A stretch of DNA of 64,000 nt from Chitinivibrionales bacterium (GCA_035516255.1 DATJAL010000035.1:1-64000), one strand, 5' to 3'. Positions 35,741-43,442 are shown, counted from the first letter of the stretch. Program-made: numbers and translations. Notes: generated from the sequence alone by a model not told the origin.

Positions 35741-36631
35741 ATGCACATAACCGACATTTTCAAACGGGACAAGACCACGTTCAGCTTTGAGTTTTTCCCG
35801 CCCAAAGACGCGGCCGCGTCGGAGCTTCTGTTCCACACGATAAAGGACATCATGCCGCTGGGGCCGTCGTACGTGAGCGTCACCTACGGCGCCGGGGGCT
35901 CCACGCGAACGCTCACGCACGACCTTGTGCTGCGCATACAAAAGGAAACCGGTCTTACTGTGATCTCGCACCTCACCTGCGTGGGGTCCTCGCAAAAGGA
36001 ACTGCTCAAAATTCTTGAGACCTACACCGCACACGGCATAGAAAACATCATGGCCCTGCGCGGCGATCCGCCCAGGGGACAGACATCATTCGTGCCCGCG
36101 CCCGACGGCTGCGGCCACGCCGTGGAGCTCGTCGCGTTCATAAGAAAACATTTTCCGAAAATCGGGATCGGCGTTGCCGGGTTCCCCGAAGGACACCCCG
36201 AAACGCCAAACCGGCTGCGCGAAATGGAGTTCCTCAAGAAAAAAGTGGACGCCGGCGCGGACTTCGTGTGCACCCAGTTCTTCTTTGACAACCACGACTT
36301 CTTCGATTTCCGCGAGCGGTGCCTGCTCTCGGGCATCACCGTGCCCGTCCTCGCGGGCATCATGCCCGTCACCTCGATCAAGGGCATGCACCGTATGGCA
36401 GAGCTCTCGCCCGGCACCAACTTCCCCGCCCGCCTGCTCAAGGCGCTCTCGCGCGCCGAAGACGACCGGCACGTTGAGACCGTGGGCATCCATTGGGCAA
36501 CCGAACAGGTGCGCGATCTGATTGACAACGGGGTAAAGGGCGTCCACTTCTACACGCTCAACAGGTCAAAGGCGACGTTAAAAATTTATGATGAGCTGGG
36601 AGTGACGAGCTCGGCGAGACTGAAACAGTAG
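35741..36631 (+). CDS. metF: Methylenetetrahydrofolate reductase MetF
   Basis: Reduces 5,10-methylene-THF to 5-methyl-THF with FAD and NAD(P)H, feeding methionine synthesis. The 296-residue TIM barrel is of normal length. Motifs: SFEFFPPK with the catalytic Glu near the N-terminus, VSVTYGAGGSTR, HLTCVG, NIMALRGDPPRG, GVAGFPEGHPE, GADFVCTQFFFD, VLAGIMPVTS and the final GVHFYTLNRS. The frame is open to 35624, but only the ATG at 35741 starts with the family N-terminus (MHITDIFKRDKTTFSFEF). No Shine-Dalgarno is visible before it; an AT-rich TATATTATA lies 8 nt upstream. Confidence 0.96.
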   Translation: MHITDIFKRDKTTFSFEFFPPKDAAASELLFHTIKDIMPLGPSYVSVTYGAGGSTRTLTHDLVLRIQKETGLTVISHLTCVGSSQKELLKILETYTAHGIENIMALRGDPPRGQTSFVPAPDGCGHAVELVAFIRKHFPKIGIGVAGFPEGHPETPNRLREMEFLKKKVDAGADFVCTQFFFDNHDFFDFRERCLLSGITVPVLAGIMPVTSIKGMHRMAELSPGTNFPARLLKALSRAEDDRHVETVGIHWATEQVRDLIDNGVKGVHFYTLNRSKATLKIYDELGVTSSARLKQ

Positions 36632-36664
36632 GCGGAAAAAGTTTATACAATGTTCCGTTCGAGC

Positions 36665-36717
36665 GCGTAGGATAAACTTTTTATTGATTTTTGAGGTTTT
36701 GAAAGTTTATCATACGC
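36665..36717 (+). terminator. Inverted repeat after metF
   Basis: A 16-bp arm GCGTAGGATAAACTTT (36665-36680) pairs at 15 of 16 positions with AAAGTTTATCATACGC (36702-36717) across a T-rich loop of 21 nt. A third copy of the AAAGTTTATA core is at 36647. It may end the metF transcript or bind a regulator in front of the next gene; no long T-run follows. Confidence 0.4.
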
Positions 36718-36763
36718 CTAGTTGGTGTCAAAGCATGTGGCAATATAAGTAAAGGGTTTTAAC

Positions 36764-37741
36764 TTGAATAGTGGTCCACCAAGATATCAGAGTTTCACAG
36801 GTAGAATTTTCTGTGATCTAGAAGAAGCAGAAAAGGCGGACTTCAAAGCATCGTCTCCTCATGCAATAGAAAAATTGAATGACGAGGACTTGTTGCTTCG
36901 ATTCGCAGAACTTGCCGATAGTATGTGGATATTCGGTCCGAATCTTGAAGTAACAAGGTTCTTAGTGCGTGATCTGCCTATTTGGAAATCTGGAGTTCAG
37001 TGTATTTCAGAAATCAAGCGTAGGCATCTTGACAGTGAGACAGTTTTTCTATCTCTTGATGCACATATTGGGATAGGCCGAAAATCGATTAAATCAATGA
37101 TGGGTGGTCGGCGTCTTCCCCGAGCAGGCACCGATAAACCAGTGAAGTTCATTAAAAAACAACATTTGGAAGACTTCATTAACAAGGGAATTGTTCAATT
37201 CTCTCCTGCGACACGGTTCCAAGACAAATCCTTGACCATAGCTCAGCAAGACAATGAAATTGAATATAGTAGCTACATAAATCCCGCCGGTGTTACAATA
37301 TCAACCTTAGATGAACCGGAAAAGAAAATCCCGATCATTGACTCGACGAATTTAAAAATATCTAGGAAAATAGGTACTAATTATTACCTATTTTCAACGA
37401 CGTATGGACCGGACCCTCGGCATTTTCTTGATTTTAACGCCGAAGCATGCGTTTTCATCGAAAATCCGGTGCAATTTATAAGACGAATTAGAGCCGCAAT
37501 TGAGGCACAAAGCCTCGAATGGGAATGCATTCCATGGTTTTTCAAAGTCGGATATTTTGACAAGTATGAGGCATCAAAATATGCAATGGCATCGATGGCA
37601 AAGGACATAAAATACTGGTACCAATTCGAAACGAGACTAATTTTGCTTCCTCCCATAGGAAAACCTTCAAAGGAATTAGAACCGTTGCTTTTATCAATTG
37701 GGTCATTAGTTGACATCACATCAACATTCCAAACCATCTAA
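36764..37741 (+). CDS. Orphan AT-rich hypothetical protein (325 residues)
   Basis: No family is recognised. The codon composition is visibly AT-richer than all neighbours, which suggests horizontal acquisition. No signal peptide or membrane segment is seen, so the protein is likely cytoplasmic. A central block (VKFIKKQHLEDFINKGIVQF, then SPATRFQD) faintly resembles DUF2971-type proteins, in which an early Ser/Arg-x-D pattern follows a helix, but the similarity is too weak to assign. The start is a TTG with AAAGGG 7-9 nt upstream; an ATG at residue 53 is less likely. It sits between metF and a small membrane-protein gene, flanked by the inverted repeat 36665-36717 and a hairpin at 37800-37829. 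Possibly a defence or abortive-type gene; unproven. Confidence 0.6.
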   Translation: MNSGPPRYQSFTGRIFCDLEEAEKADFKASSPHAIEKLNDEDLLLRFAELADSMWIFGPNLEVTRFLVRDLPIWKSGVQCISEIKRRHLDSETVFLSLDAHIGIGRKSIKSMMGGRRLPRAGTDKPVKFIKKQHLEDFINKGIVQFSPATRFQDKSLTIAQQDNEIEYSSYINPAGVTISTLDEPEKKIPIIDSTNLKISRKIGTNYYLFSTTYGPDPRHFLDFNAEACVFIENPVQFIRRIRAAIEAQSLEWECIPWFFKVGYFDKYEASKYAMASMAKDIKYWYQFETRLILLPPIGKPSKELEPLLLSIGSLVDITSTFQTI

Positions 37742-37799
37742 GAATTATGAATTTGCCACATGCAAAGCCACCAACACACGCAGCCGTGCCATGCCCGCT

Positions 37800-37829
37800 T
37801 GACATGACGGTTTCGCACCCGTCATGTCA
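37800..37829. repeat. Perfect 11-bp inverted repeat
   Basis: TGACATGACGG (37800-37810) and CCGTCATGTCA (37819-37829) with an 8-nt loop. Partial copies of the arm (GTCATGTCG) follow at about 37835-37843. The surrounding 120 bp contain more imperfect GCCCGC/GCGGGC symmetry, like a REP-type intergenic palindrome or terminator of the AT-rich gene. Confidence 0.55.
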
Positions 37830-37958
37830 GCAAAGTCATGTCGAAGACTCCGTCGTGGCTTCCGTCGGGTGGCGAGATTGTAGGCGGGCACGACAGGCGG
37901 GTTGCGCACACCTTACAGTCTAATTCATATCATGCAACAGTAAAGGAAGAAATAAAAA

Positions 37959-38132
37959 ATGCCAAAAACCCTCATTTCCGTGCTTTTCCCCGTGGCCATG
38001 ATAGCCGTCATCGTCAGTGTAGATTTACTTTTCTTTAGGCACCGGGTCTGGTTCTGGGAACGGTTGATGGCGAACATCGGCATTGTCCTGGTGTTCGTTG
38101 CCTTCTATTTGAGATTCTTTAGGAAACCTTAA
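37959..38132 (+). CDS. Small two-helix membrane protein (57 residues)
   Basis: Too short for most callers. ATG at 37959 with AAGGAAG 9-10 nt upstream, TAA at 38130-38132. The product starts MPKTLISVLFPVAMIAVIVS with a first membrane helix (residues about 5-25), then a short charged loop (RHRVWFWERL) and a second helix (IGIVLVFVAFYLRFF), ending in RKP. The positive C-terminus and loop fit an inner-membrane hairpin. GC-rich codons match the host, unlike the gene before it. Function unknown. Confidence 0.6.
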   Translation: MPKTLISVLFPVAMIAVIVSVDLLFFRHRVWFWERLMANIGIVLVFVAFYLRFFRKP

Positions 38133-38305
38133 TCTGAGCGCGGCGGCAGCGCTTGCTTGCCTGAGCCGCATTGTTGGGATCGCGCTCATGGGTAGTTCGG
38201 ACACTCATCTGCATTATTAAAGACATTTCCCGCTCCTCAACATTATAATTTATACATAACACCATATCCTCTTCGAATTCCTTTTTTATAGTATAGGGGG
38301 ACCTC
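38133..38305. other. Intergenic region with imperfect inverted repeat
   Basis: TGAGCGCG (38135-38142) pairs with CGCGCTCA about 40 nt later, with GCGGC/GCCGC inside, giving a possible terminator structure for the small membrane-protein gene. The rest is AT-rich upstream sequence for the beta-helix gene. Confidence 0.35.
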
Positions 38306-40357
38306 ATGCCCTATCCAAAATCCATCTTGATTCTTATCCTCGCAGCTGTTTGCGCTTATTCCCAAATAATCCCGTCTGACCGCATCACGGACTGGACCCC
38401 CAACGTCATTGTGGGCGTGCCCGGCGGCATTCCGAACCGCACGGTCATAGGCGTAAAAGTTGATTCCGCCGCTTTTGGAACGGGAAAGGTCGACGCCTCG
38501 GCCGCGATCGGCGCAGCCATTGACTCATGCGGTTCCGGGCAAGTGGTGTATATTCCGGGCGGCACCTACCGTCTTGACAGCCGCGTGTACCGCGCCTATG
38601 CGTCCGATATCACCATACGGGGAGCGGGCATGGGAAAAACCGTGCTGAAGGCGAACGAGTCCGGCCAGACGCTGCTGCTCGGCACGAGCGACTGGCCGCG
38701 GCCGACCGCGGGGCTCGCGATCACGGCGGGCGCGGCCAAGGGAAGCTCGGTGCTCACGGTCGCCGACGCGTCGAGCATTACCGTTGGTAAACTGGTGCGG
38801 GTGGAGCAGGACAATCTGTCCTATGTCATTTCCGGGTCCGAGCCCACGACCGACACCAAGGCAATGACCGCGATGTTCAAGGTGACTGCGAAGACCGCGA
38901 CCACCGTGACCATTGCTCCCCCGCTGCCGTTTGATTTCACCAAGTCTCCCGCGCTCGTCCAGTATTCGATCGCCCCGCTGAGCGGCACCGGCGTGGAAGA
39001 CCTCACCGTGGACTGCAACGACTCATCGTGGACGGGCATCGAGTTCGACCAGGCGTGGGGCTGCTGGGTGAAGAACGTGGAGATCATCAACTCGACCGGC
39101 CGCCAGATGTTCATGGTCTGTTTTGTCAATGGCGAGGTCAGGCACAACTACACGCACAGCGTCGTGGGCGGCGGGCCCAACCACGAGGGCATCGACTTCT
39201 ACGAGGACGGCTCCTTCAACCTGGTCGAGGACAACATCACGTACAATGGCGGGTTCCCCGGCATCATCCTGGGCGACTCGCGGGGCGGGTGCGTGGGCAA
39301 CGTGATCGCGTACAATTTTTCCTATGATGTCAACACGGGCGACAGCACCATGGCGGGCATGGACATCTCCGTGAGCCACGGGCCGCACAACATGCTCAAC
39401 CTGGTGGAGGGCAACATCGCGGGCGGCATGGGCAGCGACGGGTATTTCGGCTCCACGAGCCACATCCTGCTCGCGCGCAACTGGTTCACGGCCACGCACC
39501 CCACGGGCACCGACAACCTCATCGCCGTGAACGTGGGCAGGTGGAACAATTATTTCAGCGTGGTGGGCAACATTCTCGGCACGAGCGCGTTTCCGGCGAC
39601 CGGCCTGTTCCAGCCGGTCGCATCGTTCAGCTACGCGAGCCAGGTGATTTACAAACTGGGATTCCCCAACATGGGGAACAACGGGTTCTCCCAGACCTGG
39701 GGCCCCACGACCCCGCCTGATTACACGCTGCAATCCGTTAACCAGCCCGGCGGCGACGGCCACGGCAGCGGCGGCAACTCGCTGCAGGAGCTCGACCTCA
39801 ATGTCAAGGCCACCATGCTGCGCCACGGGAACTACGACTACCTGAACAAGGCGGTCCTGTGGGACTCGACGATTGCGGACCACGGCATTCCGAACAGCTA
39901 TTACCGTGCTGTCAAGCCGGCGTTTTTCGGAACGCTCGCGTGGCCGCCGTTCGATCCCGCCTCGCCTCCGGGCGCATTCAACAACGCGAACATCAGCAGG
40001 ATACCGGCGGGATACCGGTATGTCAACGGCATCGATCCGCCGGGCGCGAATGCGGTTGACGGGGGGATAAGCACGGCGCCGTTTTATCAGGGACTTGGCC
40101 TTAAGGCAAGATACAGTCGCAGCGGTCAAGTTCTTTGGGTCTGCTATCAAATTCCGAAAGCGTCGCATGTTGACCTTTCGGTTTTTGATTTGAATGGCCG
40201 CTTGGTTAAATCGCTGGCAAGCGGCAATGAAGAAGCCGGATTTCATCAGGCATTTTGGAAAGGAAAAGAATCAACCATTTTTCATTCCGGCGTTTATTGT
40301 GTTATAATAAAAGCAAACGGGCATTCTGAATCAACAAGAGTGGTAATTTCAAGATGA
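38306..40357 (+). CDS. Secreted right-handed beta-helix protein (pectate-lyase/GH28-like fold)
   Basis: 683 residues with a signal peptide (KSILILILAAVCAYSQ). The N-terminal part has the pectate-lyase-superfamily opening (DASAAIGAAIDSCGSGQVVYIPGGTYRLDSR-type, listed here in pieces) and ITIRGAGMGKTVLKAN. Parallel-helix coils run to about residue 450 (VEDLTVDCN, GCWVKNVEIINS, NLVEDNITYNGG, GNVIAYNFSYDV). The C-terminal about 70 residues are a sorting-type domain (VDLSVFDLNGRLVKSL, GVYCVIIKANG). The fold suggests polysaccharide lyase or hydrolase activity, but no catalytic triad can be named. GGGGG precedes the start at a distance of about 8 nt. First of three beta-helix genes in this carbohydrate region. 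Confidence 0.82.
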   Translation: MPYPKSILILILAAVCAYSQIIPSDRITDWTPNVIVGVPGGIPNRTVIGVKVDSAAFGTGKVDASAAIGAAIDSCGSGQVVYIPGGTYRLDSRVYRAYASDITIRGAGMGKTVLKANESGQTLLLGTSDWPRPTAGLAITAGAAKGSSVLTVADASSITVGKLVRVEQDNLSYVISGSEPTTDTKAMTAMFKVTAKTATTVTIAPPLPFDFTKSPALVQYSIAPLSGTGVEDLTVDCNDSSWTGIEFDQAWGCWVKNVEIINSTGRQMFMVCFVNGEVRHNYTHSVVGGGPNHEGIDFYEDGSFNLVEDNITYNGGFPGIILGDSRGGCVGNVIAYNFSYDVNTGDSTMAGMDISVSHGPHNMLNLVEGNIAGGMGSDGYFGSTSHILLARNWFTATHPTGTDNLIAVNVGRWNNYFSVVGNILGTSAFPATGLFQPVASFSYASQVIYKLGFPNMGNNGFSQTWGPTTPPDYTLQSVNQPGGDGHGSGGNSLQELDLNVKATMLRHGNYDYLNKAVLWDSTIADHGIPNSYYRAVKPAFFGTLAWPPFDPASPPGAFNNANISRIPAGYRYVNGIDPPGANAVDGGISTAPFYQGLGLKARYSRSGQVLWVCYQIPKASHVDLSVFDLNGRLVKSLASGNEEAGFHQAFWKGKESTIFHSGVYCVIIKANGHSESTRVVISR

Positions 40358-40434
40358 CAAACTGCCTCGCGAAGCGCCGGGGCACCCGGATTTTAATTTA
40401 TTTTTAATAGAAGTTACGTCTTACAAGGAGAGCC

Positions 40435-40707
40435 ATGAACAACTTCATCCTCAAAGAACACCTCGAGCACCTGCACGAGGAGCTCCAGACCATCGACGCT
40501 GTCGACGAGGAATCGAAAACGCTGCTCGCGGAAATCCAGGCCGACGTCAGGACGCTCCTGGCGCACAAGGGCGCCACGCCGTCGCCGCATCACGCGCCGA
40601 TCAAGGAGCGGCTCGCCGAGAGCGCGCGGCATTTCGATTCGTCGCACCCGACGCTCGCGGCGACGATCAGGACCGTGGTGAACGCGCTTAACAATATGGG
40701 AATTTGA
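40435..40707 (+). CDS. DUF4404 family protein
   Basis: 90 residues. It follows the DUF4404 pattern: an N-terminal LKEHLEHLHEELQ helix, AVDEESKTLLAEIQADV, a short linker, and the C-terminal block FDSSHPTLAATIRTVVNALNNMGI typical of the family. All-helical, cytoplasmic, function unknown. AAGGAGAGCC precedes the ATG. It stands between two beta-helix genes and is convergent with the next; no functional link to them is evident. Confidence 0.85.
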   Translation: MNNFILKEHLEHLHEELQTIDAVDEESKTLLAEIQADVRTLLAHKGATPSPHHAPIKERLAESARHFDSSHPTLAATIRTVVNALNNMGI

Positions 40708-40721
40708 GCGCCGCAAAGCTG

Positions 40722-42374
40722 TTACGGGAGCACCAGCACCTTTTCGAGCGGGGAATTTTCATTCTGACTGATAAAAAAGAAACCATTATTTGGGATTGAG
40801 CGATTATCCACCCGTTTCCCCGCAAGATCATACACCATCAAACCCCTGTTTGATTGGACATAACGCCGGAACATGCCGACGCTCATGGGATTCGCATGGC
40901 GCAACGAAAGAGCGCGAGGCCCGGCATCCGCCCTTATTATTCCCGCCGCACCGTATTCGTATGCGCCCGCGTCCCAATTTCCGGTTGACGGACGCGGCTT
41001 GGGGGCCCTCGCCGGCGCAACCACGGCATGGTTCACCGAATCGTATTCAACCGCGTACGTCGCGTCCCTGCACAAATCAGGCATGGTCGCGCACAGGTTT
41101 GAGAAGTTGACGCCCGCGCCGACGGTCGCGTTGTTCGCGGCGGCGGGTGAAAGGGCATAGAGCTGACCGGCGTTGTACCCCTGCGCGGCCGCCTGCGCCG
41201 TGGTCTGCAGCACGTTGCCGCCGTCATTGACGCCCGTGGTGCCGGTGACGTCGCAATAGGAATTCGCGTTGACGCAATGGTTGTTCGCGTAGTGGGTGAC
41301 CGACCGGGGCGACGCTTCGCCGTTTCCCATGCACGCGCCGCCGTTGCTCATCACCGTGTTGTTATAGACGTAATACGTGCCGGTGTTCCCGCTTGACGGA
41401 TGCGCGCCGATGGCCATGATCCCGTTGTCCACGTCGTACAGCACGTTGTTGAAGGCGTAGGTGGTGCAACTGGCGCACCCGGCGTTGCCGTTGAGCCAGA
41501 ACGCCATTCCGCCGGCGCAGCCCGAGTGCCGCACCACGTTGTTGTACGCGAGGAGCCTTGACCCGCTTTCCGGATGAAAGACGAAAATCAGGTTGCAGTG
41601 GTCGCCGGCGTACGAAAGGACATTGTGCTCGACGAGGTTGTCGTGCACCACGTTGAAGTCGCCCAGGAGGCCGCTCACCACGTACCGTATGACGTTGTTG
41701 TAAACATAGGTGCCGTTGAGGATGCCGTTGCCGTCGTTTTGCGCTCCGCCGGCGCCGTCGATGACATTGTCGTGGAACGACGTCTCGTCGTGCGGATATC
41801 CGCCGTGCGCCTCGATCGAATACGACTGCCCGTTGTCCGTGCTGCCGGCCGCGTGCGTCCAGCCGTGCACGTAGCAGTTTCTCACCTCGATGAAGGAGTT
41901 CAGCGTCAATACGCTGTTCGCGCCGCCGCCCCCGGTGTCCTTGTACAATCCGGTGAATTCCATGTTGTCAATTATGACGTAGCTGCCGCTCACCTGGAGC
42001 TGGTTGCCGCCGCTGGCGCAGGCCGTTCCGCGGCAATCGAACACCGGCCGCTTCCAGGAGCCCCCGGCATACCAGGTTTTGTCCACGCCGATGTAGATCC
42101 AGGAGGCGGCGGTTCCCGGCCAATGCCAGTCGACGACCTGGCTTGAGGCTCCCCATGTATCGCCGCCGCGGAGAATGAAGCTGTCCCCCGCCGCGGGCGC
42201 AAAGGAGGCGCATGCGGCGCCGCAGTCGGCCATGCCGGGCAGGTGCGCCCAGGCAAGGGATTTGGTCCGTGCCTGGGCTGCGGTGTGAGAATCCGAGCCG
42301 TTCGCCGCGATGTAGTACGTGGCTCCCCACGCTGCCGGGCATGCTACCAGAAAGACTAGCATTATATTTTTCAT
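40722..42374 (-). CDS. Secreted right-handed beta-helix protein
   Basis: 550 residues with a signal peptide (MKNIMLVFLVACPAAWG). The mature start TYYIAANGSDSHTAAQA is the classic opening of parallel beta-helix polysaccharide-binding or lyase proteins. Coils carry repeated N-N-V/I ladders (NVIDGAGG, YVYNNVIRY, LVEHNVLSY, YVYNNTVMSNGG). The C-terminal about 50 residues have a reduced sorting-type domain (GLMVYDLAGKRVDNRS). The open frame runs to 42518, but the ATG at 42374 gives the signal peptide directly, and the extra 48 codons would overlap the transposon end. The transposon is inserted 59 bp before this start and may have displaced its promoter. Confidence 0.8.
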   Translation of the reverse strand: MKNIMLVFLVACPAAWGATYYIAANGSDSHTAAQARTKSLAWAHLPGMADCGAACASFAPAAGDSFILRGGDTWGASSQVVDWHWPGTAASWIYIGVDKTWYAGGSWKRPVFDCRGTACASGGNQLQVSGSYVIIDNMEFTGLYKDTGGGGANSVLTLNSFIEVRNCYVHGWTHAAGSTDNGQSYSIEAHGGYPHDETSFHDNVIDGAGGAQNDGNGILNGTYVYNNVIRYVVSGLLGDFNVVHDNLVEHNVLSYAGDHCNLIFVFHPESGSRLLAYNNVVRHSGCAGGMAFWLNGNAGCASCTTYAFNNVLYDVDNGIMAIGAHPSSGNTGTYYVYNNTVMSNGGACMGNGEASPRSVTHYANNHCVNANSYCDVTGTTGVNDGGNVLQTTAQAAAQGYNAGQLYALSPAAANNATVGAGVNFSNLCATMPDLCRDATYAVEYDSVNHAVVAPARAPKPRPSTGNWDAGAYEYGAAGIIRADAGPRALSLRHANPMSVGMFRRYVQSNRGLMVYDLAGKRVDNRSIPNNGFFFISQNENSPLEKVLVLP

Positions 42375-42425
42375 ATGGCCTATTTCAAGAAAATAGACAA
42401 TCCTCTGGATAATTGCAAATTCGGA

Positions 42426-42433
42426 AAAAAGTG
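42426..42433. repeat. Target-site duplication, left copy
   Basis: AAAAAGTG directly before the left terminal inverted repeat; an identical copy follows the right inverted repeat at 46676-46683. Eight bases fits IS1-family target duplications (typically 8-10 bp). Confidence 0.85.
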
Positions 42434-42453
42434 GGTAGTGTCCTAATTTGAAT
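42434..42453 (+). repeat. Left terminal inverted repeat
   Basis: Twenty bases, exact reverse complement of 46656-46675. Symmetry stops at both neighbours (42433 and 42454), which defines the element end. Confidence 0.92.
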
Positions 42454-42465
42454 TTAGAGAATGTT

Positions 42466-42675
42466 TTATGGTTTCCTTTGCTTTCTTGGCCTGCCACCTT
42501 TATTCGGAATATATGCATTAATCTCTTTAATATCTATAAAAACATGCCAACCAATTCTTCTAGCCGTTTTAAAAGTTTTCTTTTTTACCAAAAAAGACAT
42601 ATCTTGAGGGGTTACATCCAACCTTTTAGCTGCCTCAGATAGCGATATGTCGGTTTGGGGATTATAGTATATCAT
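42466..42675 (-). CDS. Helix-turn-helix DNA-binding protein (69 residues)
   Basis: A small protein with an excisionase/MerR-like helix-turn-helix: ISLSEAAKRLDVTPQDMSFL (about residues 10-29) followed by VKKKTFKTARRIGWHVFID, a wing-like segment, and a basic tail (KGGRPRKQRKP). It lies at the left end of the transposon. An 11-bp-arm palindrome (42683-42707) sits directly upstream of its ATG, so it probably represses its own gene or binds near the element end. Start chosen as the only ATG; no clear Shine-Dalgarno. Confidence 0.75.
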   Translation of the reverse strand: MIYYNPQTDISLSEAAKRLDVTPQDMSFLVKKKTFKTARRIGWHVFIDIKEINAYIPNKGGRPRKQRKP

Positions 42676-42682
42676 TTACAAA

Positions 42683-42707
42683 AACTACTTGAAATATTCA
42701 AGTAGTT
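42683..42707 (-). promoter_or_regulatory. 25-bp palindromic operator before the HTH gene
   Basis: AACTACTTGAA (42683-42693), 3-bp centre, TTCAAGTAGTT (42697-42707). The perfect 11-bp arms end 8 nt before the start codon of the helix-turn-helix gene, where bound protein would block translation initiation or transcription. Probable autoregulatory site. Confidence 0.6.
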
Positions 42708-42748
42708 AATATATATTTAATATAGTATAATGTTGTACACATAATAAA

Positions 42749-42770
42749 AAGGCCGTTTATAAACGGCCTT
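42749..42770 (-). terminator. Rho-independent terminator of the GIY-YIG gene
   Basis: Perfect 11-bp inverted repeat AAGGCCGTTTA/TAAACGGCCTT. On the minus strand it is followed by TTTTTATTAT, 28 bp after the GIY-YIG stop codon. Confidence 0.8.
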
Positions 42771-42798
42771 AATGCAAAGCAAATGAAAATATTAAAAT

Positions 42799-43134
42799 TT
42801 AAAAATTGCTTGCTTTCTTCAACTGATCATTCATTGGAGGCTGGAGATACTGAATCATCTCTTCTTCGTAGTAATCACGGTCTTTTTGCAGCGAAACAAC
42901 CCGAGCGTGTATATGGGTCGCACCACGTCGGATTGCCTCATTCAGCCTTTCATGATTCGGAAGTCGAACCGAAAAATCGTTTGTTTGGCCTATATAAAGT
43001 GCATACCAAATATTAGCACTCGTTTTATAGGCAAAAATATAAAGACCAGCAACATTGTTCCACTCTGTGTTAAGACCATAAATACTGAAGGAAATAGATT
43101 GCTGTTTATTATAAGGCCAACTACATTCACTCAT
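42799..43134 (-). CDS. GIY-YIG nuclease family protein
   Basis: 111 residues. The GIY-YIG core is present as GLYIFAYKT (usual GIY position) and ALYIGQTNDFSVRLPNH (YIG with the conserved Arg context), and a conserved Glu follows in DYYEEEMIQYLQPPMND, where the terminal Asn/Asp residues also fit the fold. Single-domain GIY-YIG proteins cut DNA, and in mobile elements they may nick or repair. AAGGA lies 7 nt before the ATG at 43134. A strong intrinsic terminator (43191-43222) lies just upstream, so it needs its own promoter or antitermination. It ends at the 42749-42770 terminator. Confidence 0.8.
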   Translation of the reverse strand: MSECSWPYNKQQSISFSIYGLNTEWNNVAGLYIFAYKTSANIWYALYIGQTNDFSVRLPNHERLNEAIRRGATHIHARVVSLQKDRDYYEEEMIQYLQPPMNDQLKKASNF

Positions 43135-43190
43135 AAAATATCCTTTTTGTTGGGCAATTATTATTTTAATTGCTCGTAGTTAATGGTAAC

Positions 43191-43222
43191 AAAAAATCCG
43201 CACGGTCGCAAGCCCGTTGCGG
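43191..43222 (-). terminator. Strong intrinsic terminator on the minus strand
   Basis: On the minus strand CCGCA-A-CGG pairs with CCG-TGCGG (8 bp with one bulged A, 8-nt loop) and is followed directly by ATTTTTT (43197-43191). It ends transposase read-through or the candidate ncRNA before the GIY-YIG gene. Confidence 0.75.
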
Positions 43223-43376
43223 TCCGACTCCTAACAAGGGGTTGGTAAAAGGGAAGCTTCTTAGGCCGCTAACCGAGAGAAAGCTTCCCTTATTTTGTTA
43301 TGGTGACATTGGCAGCCTTTCTAATAAAATCGCTTAAAATTAATTACCTACGTATAGTGTTAAAAGGCATGAATGC
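43191..43376 (-). ncRNA. Candidate structured transcript under a CIRCE-linked promoter
   Basis: No protein-coding frame is visible in the 388 bp between the transposase and GIY-YIG genes. On the minus strand a promoter (TTGACC 43412-43407, 18-bp spacer, TATATT 43388-43383) would start RNA near 43376. The RNA would contain a long hairpin with perfect 11-bp arms (AAGGGAAGCTT / AAGCTTCCCTT, 43249-43259 with 43281-43291, with an inner TTAG/CTAA stem) and end at a GC-rich hairpin plus U-run at 43222-43191. The length would be about 185 nt. I recognise no known RNA family. It could be a leader, a regulatory RNA or only the terminator region of the transposase transcript. Confidence 0.45.
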
Positions 43377-43415
43377 ATTTATAATATACAGTATATTGAT
43401 ATTTTTGGTCAAGTA

Positions 43416-43442
43416 TTAGCACTCTTTGTTATCGAGTGCCAA
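43416..43442. promoter_or_regulatory. CIRCE-type (HrcA) operator
   Basis: TTAGCACTC (43416-43424), exactly 9 bp, then GAGTGCCAA (43434-43442). The CIRCE consensus is TTAGCACTC-N9-GAGTGCTAA, so 17 of 18 arm positions match. CIRCE is bound by the heat-shock repressor HrcA. No groE, dnaK or hrcA gene is in the window. On the minus strand the operator directly precedes the TTGACC -35 box of the candidate ncRNA; TTGGCA-N18-TAATAC boxes also overlap the operator itself. Confidence 0.65.

Noticed and set aside
38119-38307. 62-codon minus-strand frame upstream of a beta-helix gene
   Set aside because: It overlaps the promoter region of 38306 and the end of the small membrane-protein gene, and has no ribosome site or motif.
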